The notes: generated by a model from the letters alone, not told the origin. Positions 13,101 to 24,930 are shown, counted from the first letter of the stretch. The stretch is 64,000 nt of DNA from Ancylostoma caninum (GCA_037903475.1 JBAJFG010000334.1:206572-270571), one strand, 5' to 3'. Numbers and translations: made by a program.

Positions 13101-15832
13101 AGAACTCAGGATGGCGGAATATTATGGGATAGAATTAGAGTTCTCCAGGATTCACCATCGCTCAAATTTCTTTCTAAACAAAACGCTCTCCAGATCCATT
13201 TTGCACCATTATCCAGCGTGTGTTAACACCCACGTAAAAAGAGTACCGACTACTCACATACACCAGCTAGTCTCCATTCCTCCTCGAATATCATCAATAA
13301 CTGCAATGTCCTGTGTCTTCAGAAGCAAAAGGACCGCCCTACAACCCATAATTCAAAGGGAACTTCCGAAGCGCCTACGTACAAGGATTGATCGTCAGCG
13401 CAGTCAGTGAAAAAGAACCGCATCAAGCTTTTTTGGAGCGATCCATGGAAAACTATAGATGAAAACTTCAAGGCTACTGTAACTCTCAGTCAAATCGAAG
13501 CAGTAGCATTATTGTTATTTGCACAAGGAGATCCTTAAGCGTGTCGCAGTGATTACGTCAATGGAGAGAAAAACAATTTGGAAAAGGTTTTGGTACAGAC
13601 TTATGACAGAAACAGTGGTTACAATGACTCTCATGTTCGAGGAAACGAGGGTGAAACAAATCTCAAGCGAAATTTCTGGAAAGAATATCCATAAACCATC
13701 ACCTTAATCGACGTCGCAATACTTTGAGTCAACGATGGACCAGTGTCGTAATCAGGTGGAGGACTTCGTGCCCTACAAGCATAACTACTCCTACAGATAC
13801 TCATATATTGTAGAGTTACTGCAGTACCTATATCTATCTTGAGCACTATCAGCCGGCTTTGCTTTGGATGGCTCAGGATGTGGAGCGTGAGCCGGAGCTG
13901 GCGGAGGTTCATCGCGTTTCCGGTCGAAGCGCTCGTAAACAGCGGAATATTCGGGTGATTCTGCCCTCTGAAGAGTTAAGATAATCCAGGTTTCTCTGGA
14001 TTCCTCTAATAATTAAGACGTTCTCGGACGAAGAGTAACCTGTCTGGCTTCATATGTTGACGTGCTGACCGTGTCACGGATTGGCTCCTTCTTCTTTTCA
14101 AGCGTTCCATTGTAGGATCGGGGTACGGTATATCTGAAAGAAAATTGTTATTCAAGCTGAACATACAAAGACCACTGTAAAAGCTTCTAGAAGAAGTTTG
14201 GATGAGAGAATCGATACTCCCTAATTCTCAAACTTTTAGGAACCCACCTATCCGGAGAATGAGTTCTGTCTATCGTCACACTACCCGGCTGCCCATATTG
14301 TGCTACCGTATAACCGACAGAAGCAGGCGAGAATTTTTCTCGTTCTGCTTGTGCTCTCCTTCGTTCACGTTCTTCCTCGGCTGCTACTGGATCTATCTGC
14401 TCAACTCGACGTATTCGCTCACCAGCTGCTGGTGATGGCGTGTTTCTAAAACCACCATGTGAAAACGGCAGAGACGCAGAGGATGGAAATGCAGCAGACG
14501 ACAGAGTACACATTTCCGCAAATCACTAAAAGAAAACAACGGCAATGGCGCAATCTCTCACCTGAACGGTGACACGACCCGATCGCTGGTACGTGATCGG
14601 ATATCGTCTCGGCTAATGGGTGATGGTGACCTGAAACGGATAAAAACACCTCGTTACAGTATCCAGAGACTGGTAGAGATTTCAAGGATGCTCCGGACGT
14701 TCGCGCTCTCACCTGTAGGCTTTTTCTTGCTGCCGAACTCCGCCAGCAAATGGGCTCTGATATTTGCGTTCATACCTACTTGGAGACGGCGTCCTTACTT
14801 GGCGTTCAGCAAATTCTCTGGATCTGCAATTTAATTTGATCCGTTTAGCAAATATTACAGTTTCTTATCAGCCAACAGTACTCCACATACCGTACACCAG
14901 ACGGTGATGGTGTGCGTCCGTGATAATTCGTCTGTTCATAGGTCCTGAAAATTAGGAAATCTGGATAAAAAGAGTACGGAATTATGTACAAGAAAATAAC
15001 TGACGTCTTCGGCGGCGATGGACTGCGATGGGTCACTGTCGTTTCTGTGAAGAGTCTTGACCTAGAAGTTAGATGAAAGTAACTTTCCAGTCAGTTACAG
15101 AGTTAGTTCCCTGGAATTTCTTGCACCTTGATGGATCACTCGGAGAAAGCGTCCTATCTGCAGTATAAATCCTATCGTACGTACTACTGGCAGCCCATTC
15201 TCGATTCGGGGAAAGTGACGAGCTGAGTCGTGTTGAAGTGGGAGCGTAGGACTGGAAATGATGTGCTATGTCTTGAAATCCTTGAAATCCATGACCACTT
15301 AAAATTCCTTTTTTTTTCAAAATTTCAGGCAGATTCCCAATAATTTCTCAATGTTTACCAAGCGAACTTCTTCTAAAAATGAGGAGCTATACTTAGCAAG
15401 GTAGGAATTTGTAATATCTCACCTGAGTCCACGGTTTCTCAGCTCTTCCTCGAGCCTCCCGGAGCAGAGTCGGGCTTCTGGGATTTATAGCCTCTGCCGA
15501 GCGCTGGCGAGTGTGGTGAAGAAGCCCAGGTGAAGTCGGGGCTCGGGACTGTCGGAATGCGCCGGCAATGCTTGAACCTCCTGAAATTGCATCACAATTC
15601 CCTCCATGCTATTCTGGATTTGTCCAAATCCGTTCGCATCCCCAAGTTCCCTCCATTGGTTTTCGGATTCTTCAATCATCCACAAAAGTTGTCTGATGCC
15701 CCATTTTGTGGTTATACGCCCAGTTGTATGTGATTGCTTGCGCCGCAAAGAACTCTGGGACAACGACATGTCAAGTTTCGTCAAATCAGCCTTAGAAATC
15801 GCCAGCACTTCGGAGGTCATATCATCATGACA
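117..15832 (-). CDS. Divergent filamin (fln-2-like), partial at its C-terminus
   Basis: Actin-crosslinking scaffold of the filamin family. I joined 38 exons in phase: 15832-15718, 15580-15423, 15251-15127, 15061-15005, 14944-14891, 14823-14713, 14630-14562, 14445-14248, 14133-14040, 13967-13828, 13772-13703, 9383-9292, 9232-9133, 9049-8958, 8215-8102, 8035-7927, 7831-7721, 7179-7093, 6608-6551, 6473-6352, 5514-5385, 5274-5092, 5028-4841, 4342-4219, 3917-3834, 3765-3628, 3569-3402, 3347-3237, 3162-3026, 2954-2825, 2752-2652, 2587-2518, 2245-2088, 1946-1874, 1653-1573, 1510-1382, 1289-1168, 309-117. The product is about 1,465 residues: some 600 disordered, then filamin repeats with SPF and VDAxxAGxGNLE motifs. 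No calponin-homology domain is visible, so the N-terminus is missing or lies upstream. The last exon ends in phase 1, so the gene continues past the left edge. The fln-2 rather than fln-1 assignment rests on the long disordered region and is inference. Confidence 0.9.
4841..5028 (-). other. Lys/Glu-rich charged linker exon in filamin
   Basis: This exon finishes one filamin repeat (NSPFEVLIT), passes through a proline run, and then encodes about 35 residues made almost only of K, E, R, D and A, such as KKEKEDKKREEKERAKREK. The pattern predicts a single charged alpha helix or a coiled coil rather than an Ig strand. The donor is AAG|GTGGGC, and the next exon (4342-4219) continues with a basic Ser/Lys stretch before the following Ig repeat. 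The segment probably acts as a rigid or extensible hinge; that role is inference. Confidence 0.8.
7517..7576 (-). other. Possible alternative first exon of filamin
   Basis: An ATG at 7576 opens 20 codons ending AGA AAA at a good donor (GTAGGT). It joins in phase 0 to the exon at 7179-7093, where the Ig repeats begin. It cannot be an internal cassette exon: the stretch after its ATGCAG acceptor starts with TAG in the phase of the upstream exon. As a first exon it would give a short isoform lacking the disordered region. No promoter was identified. Splice-signal quality is the only support. Confidence 0.3.
11570..11835. repeat. Three tandem units of about 86 bp in a filamin intron
   Basis: Units start at 11570, 11656 and 11742, each with CTTGG(C/T)AT followed by a conserved CTGCTCTGC core and ending with CCTGGATATT. 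The third copy is the most diverged. Non-coding. Confidence 0.75.
12595..12660. repeat. Short degenerate tandem repeat (GTGCATGAAA-like)
   Basis: About six diverged units of 10-12 bp built on GTGCATG or GTGCACGAA, inside the large filamin intron. Confidence 0.55.
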
Positions 15833-18800
15833 CTGTAAGAGTAATCGAGCAATCCAGTGCCAGACGCGGCTTCAGGACGTGCTATCCACCCCATGAAACA
15901 CATGCCGAGTTAAGCGGCCTTCCACTTGATAACTAGTTATGGAGTGCGACACACGCATTATCCTAATCTACTTTCATGTGTACAGTCGGCCGCACATTCG
16001 CAAAGGGAGGAGTGGAGTGTGAACCGTTGCGATGAGGCTATGCAGGCCGAAAATTGAATATGCACGTGCTGGCTGGTAGTTTCCACGTTTCTGGAAGCGT
16101 TTGTGCTCGGATGGCAAACGAGAGTTCCACTAGCGGTTGAGCTATAAATCATTGCTTTTTGAAACACCGTCCAGCATTAGTTTCATTTCCTAGTCTCCAC
16201 CGCGACTGTCCAGCCTGAATGTGAAGGTCGACGGAGCCTCTGTGCCGGGGTATTCCACCTATGCACGGCAGCACTTGATCAGCTGATAATAGCCACTGCT
16301 TAGAAATTTATTTTTATCTGCATCCTTAACTTCTCAGCTCCGCTTTTGCTAGTTTCCTAGCAAGGAAACTCGTCCGCTCCAATATTGAATTTGGCGTTCA
16401 ATATAGGGGTTTTTAACCGTTTTTTTTCACATTTCAAGAGCATTATTGGAATTAGCACGTCGAGTAGAACCAGGTTTCGTTGATATCTCAATACCCATGA
16501 GATGAGACACTTCCTTTAACTCCAGATGAACCGGGTCGCTTAGAGTGTACCCAAAAGTTCTAAGGTTCGAAATGAATCAGCGGTAGTGGCAGCAAAGTGT
16601 GTGTGTCGATTGTTTTTTAGCGTCGCCTTGCAGTACTTAGGCTATTAGTAGATTCTGAACCTTCTTGACTCGATTATTCTTGCGCTATAAGGAAATGCTT
16701 CAAGACAGCCTTTGAACTGTTTTCCGAAACAGGGTTTGCCTCAGTGTGCTGAACCAAGTTGATATGGTAGGCGATGTATCACCGAGGGTGGCGGTCATGA
16801 AGAACGATAGAACTTGACACCTGCCAGCTGCACCGCGCATCCCATGCAAAGGTCGCCATGCCCCACGCGCAAGCTAGCCTACCCTATACGAAGGACCGAA
16901 GACTTTATCTGGTTCTGGGGCTATACTGAATCTCAATTTTTGGGATTTAGGACAACAATGTAATAATCCGTGGTGACTTTGTGTCATATTCCAATGAAAA
17001 TTAAGCTTTATCTGCTTTCATCCTACTAAATTCTGTTCAAAATGTCATAACCATCCTCAGCAGTGGAAGATCGTTGACATACACGCAACTGCTAGAGAAT
17101 CTCTGTATCTATCTAGGGGCGGGGCTACAATTGCATGGGATATTGACACACGGGTTCATAGCAGCCAACTTCTGCCAGCTATCGTTCTTCTTAACATACA
17201 CCTATCACTGATGATCTTATGGAGCAGACAGGTCAGGACTCGTTTCCCAACGCTGCAGCTGGGTCGGAGAGCCAGCACAAGTAGCGGCTATCCGCCTACC
17301 GCCTCCTAGATACAGTCGATATCTCCAACATAGAAGAGGAGGTGGGAAACTACGTTCATGATTGTTTTTCGTTGGTGCTCATATCTGTAATCTCGCTACT
17401 TTATTTGGCGATCTTGGCAATCGCGGCGACTTCAGCGGTGAACGGGGAATCTTACAGTGCTCGTGGGCTGTCCACGGAAAAACGGTCAAGAGGTACCCGA
17501 CTTAACTAGTGCCACCCATGCAGAGGCTCGGCGGCTGCCAGTAGCTTACCACAACAGTGCTGCGTAGCGGATCACAGCGTCAGCAAGTCCTTGCGCTGCC
17601 CCTACTTTACGCCCCTCCCATTTTGACACCTTGGTGAGACTATGCTGCACTGCAATACCTATATGGCTGATGATAACAGCCCCTGGTTAGTAAAATACGT
17701 GAATAACAGAATGACGAACGCTGAAAGTTGGTGAGAGGGAGGCATTTGAAAAAAGAGGGGTCTGCGCCCCTTTGGGGACCCGGACGGAAATGAAAATGGG
17801 GCGGGCATTGCCGGCGGGAGTGCGAATCGTTTTATCTATCACGCTCATTTGGAAATGGAGGATGAACTCTTAAGTTTTTTTTTTGTATAACTTGAACAAG
17901 ATCCTAATCTAGTTCTTTACTCTGAAAGGATGTGTTTTCCTATTAGACCAAATGAAGCAGCGTCGCAATACGATGGCTTTGTTTTTGCAATCAGATTTCC
18001 AGGAGGGTGTTTGGAAGCTGTTCGATGCACTTCTGGTAATCCCTTTGACGCTGCGGCTACACTTCACGTGGAGTTTAACGCCCTCCGTCCCCGTCGCTGG
18101 TAGGTGGATGAAGGGGTTGGGGTCGTAGAGGGAGGGGATCGTGGTTGTGGTGGAGAATTTGTGTACTATCAGTAGTACTATCGCCATGTCTCTGAGCGAG
18201 GCTGAATTTCAGACGGTCATATGCGTACGTACTGCTAGTCCTGCTCACTTCTGAAAGCCCACAAAATGTCTTATTATGGACCCTGCCTAGCTGTGCTTTG
18301 CCTCCGAGGTTCAGCTTTTCAGCAGCAGTATGAAAGATTCAGCACAGGAATACGAAAGTGATGTTTAGACGACAAAAATGGCCTTTTTTACTTGTTTTTA
18401 TCGACTACATCGAACCAGGAAGGATGACAATTGCGGAAAAGTGAACCACACTGCCTGAGACCACAAACCTTCGACTAATTGAAACTGAGAAAAAAATCTG
18501 CGCCTCAGCTGAGCCTCCTGCTATTGTCCAACTACAACCATGCCTTCGAGCGAGCCAAAATTTTAGGTTAACATTTTTGCTTGTTCGTACTGTTGTCCTA
18601 CTCAGTCTTACAGCCCGATAAAGGCATTTCGTGCAGTAAGTTCGATCATCTCAAGTCCACTACAAGTTCACGTTACTTTACGTCGTGCGAAAATTCCAGC
18701 CTCGGAGGGAATCGAACCCGTGGCAATGTAGATGATCTATTTGAAGCAAATCGCTTGAGTAAGGTAGGTGAACTCACGCTTTCAGAGCGATATTCGCCAA

Positions 18801-19563
18801 CCGGGTACATTTCAACTTTTCGAAAATTCTGGATAGAGAGGGAATCGAACCCATGACGGTGTACACTGTGGCCAGTCCTACTCCTGTCTCACTGCTGAAG
18901 TTTGGATTTGAAGTCGAAACATTCGAAGAAGTGCTCCTGCGCACACCCTTTCCTTAAGTTCCATCGACCACATCTGGGTCGCACCACGATCCCAACTAGA
19001 AATCGGTCGCACAATTCAAGTCTTTATAATCACTGACCTGCTCTTGAGAGTTCCTCACCTGTCCGTTTTTCTTGTTTTTGCCCAAGTATCTTTTCCAGCT
19101 ATTTAGCTGCTTTTCAGTGTTCCTCTACTGTCTGCATTTTCTCTCATTTCTCATCTCAGTTGAGAATTTGTGTGCGGAAGGGAGGGAGTCGTATTTTTGA
19201 TATTTTTGACCGCTAAAAAAAGAGGGGCGGAGGTCATATGAGGGTCGATTTTTTTATCATGGCTTGACCTTGCCTCCAACGCCCACAATGGATAGCCACC
19301 GTTGTCACGGTCGCCCTGAAGCGTCCATGATCGGAGATGTTGTTACCAACGTAGAATGACGAGTGGTCCGCTGTTGTGACGAAGTTCATGGGTGATGGGA
19401 GGAGAAAAAAAATAGTGTTCTTGCGATGGAGTATCTCTCATAATCGGGAAGCATCCAGACACACTATGAAATGCCTCTACCACAGTACTATCGACAGCGA
19501 ATAGAAATGTACTCTGTTTTAGATAAATTTCATATGTGTCTCATTTGGAATGTTTTATTTCAG
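15833..19563. other. Gene-poor stretch between filamin and ADP/ATP carrier
   Basis: I see no recognisable exon on either strand. Short open frames such as the minus frame at 17909-18187 and the plus frame at 18581-18856 lack family motifs, and the latter overlaps the tRNA-like repeats. Upstream exons of the ADP/ATP carrier would be expected here, and I could not find them. Confidence 0.5.
18640..18870 (-). repeat. tRNA-like (SINE-like) sequence pair with B-box motifs
   Basis: Two copies of GGTTCGATTCC, a perfect tRNA T-arm / pol III B box, occur on the minus strand at 18708-18718 and 18841-18851. Similar sequence flanks both (TTCCAG or TTCTGG before, GGGAATCGAACCC across the box). The T-stems are imperfect, and no clean acceptor stem or anticodon arm can be folded by eye. 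I read them as tRNA-derived repeats or tRNA pseudogenes rather than working tRNAs. Confidence 0.4.
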
Positions 19564-20481
19564 AGGTTTCATCGTTTCCGTGCAGGGCATCATCATCTAT
19601 CGTGCTGCTTATTTCGGAATGTTTGATACGGCTAAATACTTCATTGCAGCTGAAGGAAAGAAACTGAACTTCTTCTTCGCGTGGGCTCTTGCACAAGTAC
19701 GTTTAGATTTTTTCTTGAAATTTAACTAGCTGGAGGTTTAGATGTGTTCGTAGTTGTGCTATTTATTGATATGAGCTCAAGTAGCTCTTATAGTGAACAA
19801 AATACCTTGAAAAAAAAAACCAGGACATTTGATAAGCACCCTTATCATGACTCCTCTAATTGTCGACGCTACCTCGTTAGGAGGCTTTCACACTTTTGCC
19901 CTATCACCTGCGAATTAGCGTGGAAAAGCCGCATCGCAGCGATCTTACGTCGCAAAGTATGATTAGGTGTCGAGTAAAAAAGTTGTAGAATATAGAGTCA
20001 GTACATTGGACCACATTTTGAAGCCAACGATATCATGTTTGGGTTAGTTACCCAAGTTTGGGAGTACGGGCGATGATGCTTAGTGAGGACTGCTCTTCAA
20101 TAGCGGAGGCTCTGTGCTCAGATACGGTGACTGCTTACTATGCAGCAAATCATGAAGTGACCGTGAATGCATGTGATTGAGATATCGCTTCAGGTGGTCA
20201 CAGTGAGCTCTGGTATAATGTCATATCCATGGGACACTGTACGTCGACGGATGATGATGCAGTCAGGACGTTCTGACGTACTTTACAAGAATACGCTCGA
20301 TTGTGCTCTCAAAATTATCAGGAATGAGGGTCTGAAGGCTATGTACAAGGTAATCTAAACAATAGTCTCCAGAAGTTTTTACCTTAAATAAATTTTTTAG
20401 GGTGCGCTGTCGAATATTTTCCGTAGTACTGGAGGAGCTCTCGTGCTTGCCATTTATGACGAAATTCAAAAGTTCCTGTAG
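19564..20481 (+). pseudogene. ADP/ATP carrier (adenine nucleotide translocase), C-terminal exons only
   Basis: Mitochondrial inner-membrane ADP/ATP exchanger of the SLC25 family. Three exons join in phase: 19564-19696, 20194-20349, 20401-20481 (stop TAG). They encode about 123 residues: the GFxVSVQGIIIYRAAYFG helix, then [16 protein letters not shown], which holds the PxD/ExxR carrier motif and the RRRMMM signature of ADP/ATP carriers, then a last helix ending YDEIQKFL. A full carrier has about 300 residues. The first exon starts with the last base of an Arg codon, so an upstream exon is implied, but none was found in the preceding 3.7 kb. No internal stop is present. It could be a remote-exon gene, but a partial duplicate is more likely. 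Confidence 0.8.
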
Positions 20482-21474
20482 TTCCAAACATTCACGTAAC
20501 GTTGTAGCATTGTTGTAACGTTGTAGTATTGTTGTCGATTCAACTGAGGCTCTGATTATTAATCTTCTTTAAGTCATAGTGAACTCGTTTGTTATAATCA
20601 TACTGTAGTTGCGTGTTGTTGTTGACGTGGTAAAACGCGTTCGATACATACGTCAAGCACGGGATTCTGGCAAAACCACAAACGGTTACACTTTGGCAGA
20701 AGTGGCTATTTTAGACTATTTTACGGATATTCTTGGAATCAGGCCGTCGAATAGGTTCACGTTGTTTCAATATTTTGGGTTCGAAGTTGAGGTAAAACTG
20801 CGCTCAAAGATAGTGTCCGGGCAGTGTGCTCGCTACAGTACCCAAAACCAATTCTGCGCTCATTCCGCCCATCCGAGGGCTTCATGAAACGTGGTAAGTC
20901 GTTTCCAAGTTTGTCTAGACAAGTTTCACTGTCTAACATTCTGGTTCCTCTTCATTCTGCCATGCTGCGAATAGCACTCACGCCAACACGTAATTAACAT
21001 ACTTCCATCAAAAATTGACAAGTTTCGCTTGTACCGCTACCGGTCCAGAATTCCACACCAGTTTCGAAAAAAAACCTATCACTAGTGAAAATACATGCAG
21101 GAAAGAACAATAACGAGTTGAAAATGTTACTCCAGATGCCCACTGGTTAACCACGAGATGCAAATTGTCGTATTCAACCGAATAATGAAATCCTAATGAA
21201 ATTTAGAGTCAAGGTTTTGTTGTGCGAGAAAAGTGCGAATGCAACTCGACACTTTTTAAAACTGCTCCTAAATATTGCAGTCAAGGAATGAAATTTCGTT
21301 ATTTATGAGACGTTTTCAAAAATAGTCCAGAGAACATGCAGAAATTCGATGTAAGTGCACTTTTCTCGCGATGATTCTCTTCTACTTCCAAATACGGTGG
21401 AAAATAAGTCAACCCTCCTAGAACGAGCATTTTTCGAGCTATATTATAAACTAGACGGTATATCCGGCTCCGCT

Positions 21475-21548
21475 CAATTGTTCTCAGAAGTGTGAGATAG
21501 CCAGGGTGTTTTACTACCCCGGCCATCTCACACTGCTTAGAACAATTG
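21475..21548. repeat. Hairpin / MITE-like inverted repeat
   Basis: The arms are about 33 bp with few mismatches. Each ends in CAATTG and contains GTGTGAGAT(A/G)GCC, around a short AT-rich loop. Weaker pairing extends outward to about 21463 and 21562. Confidence 0.75.
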
Positions 21549-22849
21549 CCATAGCCGATAATTTCATTAAAAAATGCTCATAATTTTGGCGATCAGCATA
21601 TTAGCGAAGCTCAAATGATCCTTTTCCACCGATCTGTGGTCGGAAAGTCAGGAACGTTATTTCGATGTTATTGAATTGATGTATTCGTGCATAATCATTG
21701 TCATGTTCATACTCAACCTATTCATAGACCCCAGTAGACATCTCTTCACCGCCTCATGGTGTAGAATAGCGAAAAAACAAAGATATTAATGAATCAATAC
21801 GGTGCGTATCATAAATGTACGGGCACCTTAAAAATCACGGTATCTGCTCTCCCACACATTCCCTACAGAAGCCAGTGCTACCAGTGAATTTGGCGTGCCC
21901 GAAAACCTTATGCCACTTCAGTTCGCTTTGAACAGTGGAAAAATCAAGTGTAGCCGTGTAAAATATTGGTTTGGTCCCATCTCCCAATGTATCATAATTA
22001 TACGGGCACCCTCAGTAAAAAATGAATAAAAACACTCATGCGGGAAGTCCTGTCTCGAACTTGAAATACGTATTGGCAAGTGTTCTTCAACTAAACTTAC
22101 AATCCAACTAGGATCGGATCATTCTGAGGCGGAACAGGAGCAGGTAAGGACATTTCACCGTGAGAGCCTCCCCAGCAGTAGGATCACGACGGTGACAACG
22201 TGCAATGTTGCCATTGCGTTTAATCGTCATCTATGCCATCCCTCTGAAGGTAGGAGTTGATAATAGGCTCAAACCTCCAAACTGCTTCTAGCCTCATGGC
22301 GTTTCACGAAGTTCCAGGGCGGCAGCGTGGGAGATAGAACACGAAGACAGGCTGGTCAAAAATACGTACCATTTTCCTGAGGCTTCCGAAGACTTAAAAT
22401 CGGCGTCAGGTGATGTTCTCCGATAAAGTTCAACGTGGATGGCTCAGATAGAAATGTCTATTGCTGGAGGGATCTACGCAGTTCTTAGGCAAGCGGTACT
22501 TTGGAACTGGCGCTGTTATGGTGTCAGACGGATTATTTTGAGGAGTGTTCGACATCAGCTTCGTTTGACTCCAATGAACTCATCCGTCTACTTGGAGATG
22601 AACAGTGTCTGGCTATTGCCTTACCTGGGCCAGCACAGTGGGAAGGCATCGATTTTCTAGCAGGATAACGCAATCATTTACACAGAGTGCCTACTACAAA
22701 GTGCCAGTGGCGCAATGCGACCCTTCAACGAAGGCAAGAAAGAGAAAAGTGACAATTGTTTGATAGGTTTTTGGAAGCATCATTGGGAAGTGTAAGCTAA
22801 TATCTTTTCTTGAATAGAGACTTCCTGAGGCTCTACTACGAACCAAACC

Positions 22850-23190
22850 AAACAGAAATAGATATTTCGTGCAGAATGATTGCTATATTCGTGTTTAGCA
22901 TATTGGGGAACCCCTGTGGACATGTCTTCACCGTCCCATGGGCAACAGTAACGAAAAATCAATAAAACTGATAAATTCATATTTCATGCAAAACGGTCTC
23001 GTGTTGTGCGTGCTAGGAAACCACAGTGGACATGTTCTTGCTGGTCTCCAAGCGGAAATCGATAAAATCAATGAATCGATATTTCGCGCAAAGTGGTTGT
23101 CGTAACGTCAAGTGATGTCATGTTTGTCAAGTGATGTCATGTTAAGCGTGTTAAGGAACCCCAGCAAACATGTCCCCACTGACCTTTGGG
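22850..23190. repeat. Degenerate tandem repeat, three units of about 110-120 bp
   Basis: Each unit carries an ATATTTCGTGCA-like start, then a GTGTTAGGAACCCC-like stretch and a (T/C)GGACATGT motif, then an AATCAATAAAA-like end. A fourth diverged copy lies at about 21680-21800. The junction of units 2 and 3 contains an 18-bp tandem duplication (CAAGTGATGTCATGTTTG-like) near 23108-23142. Confidence 0.6.
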
Positions 23191-23969
23191 GAAGAATCCC
23201 CAAAAATCAAAGAGGTCTTGGACCGCTACTCTTCGTAGGGGTTGTACATCCCCTCCCCTTAGGGGATCCCCTCGCTTCATGCATACGGGGATCGAGGGAG
23301 GGGATGTGCGCGAACCCCGCTGTGGATCGCTGCAATGCTTTACAGCACATCCGCTCTCCTGCGGGGATGTTCATGCATACGCGCTTTTGGGAGTTCGACC
23401 CACATTTGTTATAACGCAAATAGTCCACCAGCTCGGACCTTGCGTGTTTTTCGAAGGGCATCGCCATACATTGGACTCTGTTGAATACCAAAAATAAACT
23501 TTTTTCTAGAATTAGCAGTTTCTCCATACACCCAAGAATTGATTCAATCAGTGTCTTTTAACAAACTCGAGATGACAGAAGTGAAGAGGAAGGGAAGCGT
23601 TTTGAAGCAGTATAGAACACTTCGCGAGTGTCCTGCAAGGCGGCAGGATAATGTGACTGGAAAAAAGGCGCGCAGATTAGGAAGAGGAACAGGATATAGG
23701 GCAGGTTTTTATTTTTTGTTCTATTGTTCTTGCTATTTCTTCTCCATCACTCTACTCTTTAGGACAACGTCATTTTCTTTTCCTACAATCCGAGATCGTA
23801 TTAGCCCAGCAACTGCTGGCGTAAGCACCTTTGCAGATGCAAAAGGAACGTGCTTTACCGTCCACTGAGTTCGTAAGGACCAGTGTCACATCCAGAAAAT
23901 GCTAGTGCATATCTTGATTGAATTGAGCAACTGCATAGTGAAGGTGAACATCTTGCACTTCCATTCTGA

Positions 23970-24930
23970 CAAGGGAAGTGCATGAGGCTAACGCCGGGGA
24001 TCGGAACGAAACATCCATTTACAGATGCATTGTCTAAGAAGATGTTGACCTAGGTGTATCATTTTTACCCAATGGTCCTGATGCGATCAGGAGAGCGCGT
24101 CAAAAATTTCTACATTGCACTGTATAGGACTCCATGTAGAGGTGGGATTCATGGAACTTTGACCACTCAAACCAACTGTGGTTAGACTGATTATCCTTCC
24201 TGGGACTATGGAGTGTTAAAAGATGCATTTCCGAGTAGCCTGGCTTCGTTTGGTTATGGGTTGAAGAGCCGCTCACAGGATAGCGCGTCAGACTATCAAG
24301 GTAAAGCTCTCCTTGCATTTTTTGGATTTTGGTCTCTGAATTTTCTTATCTTTGAACTTGTTTCAAGTATTTCTAATGATTAGTACACATCAAGTAAGTG
24401 AACGACTGCAGGAACCACTCCAGAAATTACGTCGATGGGTTACCCATTCGACCACGCCGCCGCTGCTGCCATGCCTGCAGCCAGGACTCATGATCGCATA
24501 CTCAGACGAAACTAGGTTATTCAAAAATGAATCTTCAAACGTTCCGTAGTTCATAAGCCAGCCAATCACGGTAACCACGGTTGGATCGCGTGGTCAAAGT
24601 TTCATAAATCCGAGCCAGGACTCCTATGACACTGCAGTAGAAAAGTTGGCACTATCAAAGACAGGGTTACGGTTCAAGATGGATATGATATTCGTATTCA
24701 GCACCTCAAATAACCCCTGTTCGCAAGGTTTCAGTCAAAACAATCTTTCTCAAGATCTTGGGTGCGTGAAATATGAATGGCGCCGAAAACTCATTGAAGC
24801 TCTCTCCTGAGCACGTCAAGACTATTGGGCAAAAATGATATACATACATACATTAACATCACTTAGACAGTGCTCCCAAAAATTGATGTTTCGTTTCGAT
24901 CCCCGTGGTTAGGATAATGCACTTCCCTTG
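23970..24930. mobile_element. Foldback element with long inverted arms
   Basis: Sequence from 23970 to about 24265 is repeated in reverse complement from 24930 back to about 24500. Matching blocks include CAAGGGAAGTGCAT, GGGGATCG(A/G)AACGAAACATC, ATCATTTTT(A/G)CCCAAT and ACTTTGACCAC. The right arm has an extra 100 bp or so near 24660-24780. The loop is about 230 bp and has no recognisable protein. This fits a foldback-type DNA element, or two opposed copies of one repeat. Confidence 0.65.

Larger units (their letters stand above)
9384..13702 (-). other. Large filamin intron (4.3 kb), no exon seen
   Basis: This intron separates two groups of disordered-region exons. Apart from short repeats it is AT-rich, with no recognisable coding sequence on either strand. 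It contains an AAAT microsatellite near 10196-10215, a run of 11 C at 11337-11347, three tandem 86-bp units (11570-11835), and short GTGCATGAAA-like repeats at 12595-12660. Confidence 0.6.
7721..15832 (-). other. Disordered Ser/Pro/Arg-rich region of filamin
   Basis: Exons 1-17 encode about 600 residues with no recognisable fold. They carry repeated small motifs: TPSPS, RSPSP, SPSPP, HSPDR, and tyrosine in (S/T)Y-(D/E) contexts. One acidic/basic helix-like stretch reads AAEEERERRRAQAEREK. Many exons begin and end in the same phase (two bases on one side, one on the other), so cassette skipping would keep frame. The 5' limit is uncertain: the exon at 15832-15718 has a good acceptor (CTTACAG) and fits the phase of exon 2, but I found no start codon or exon upstream of it. 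Confidence 0.7.
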
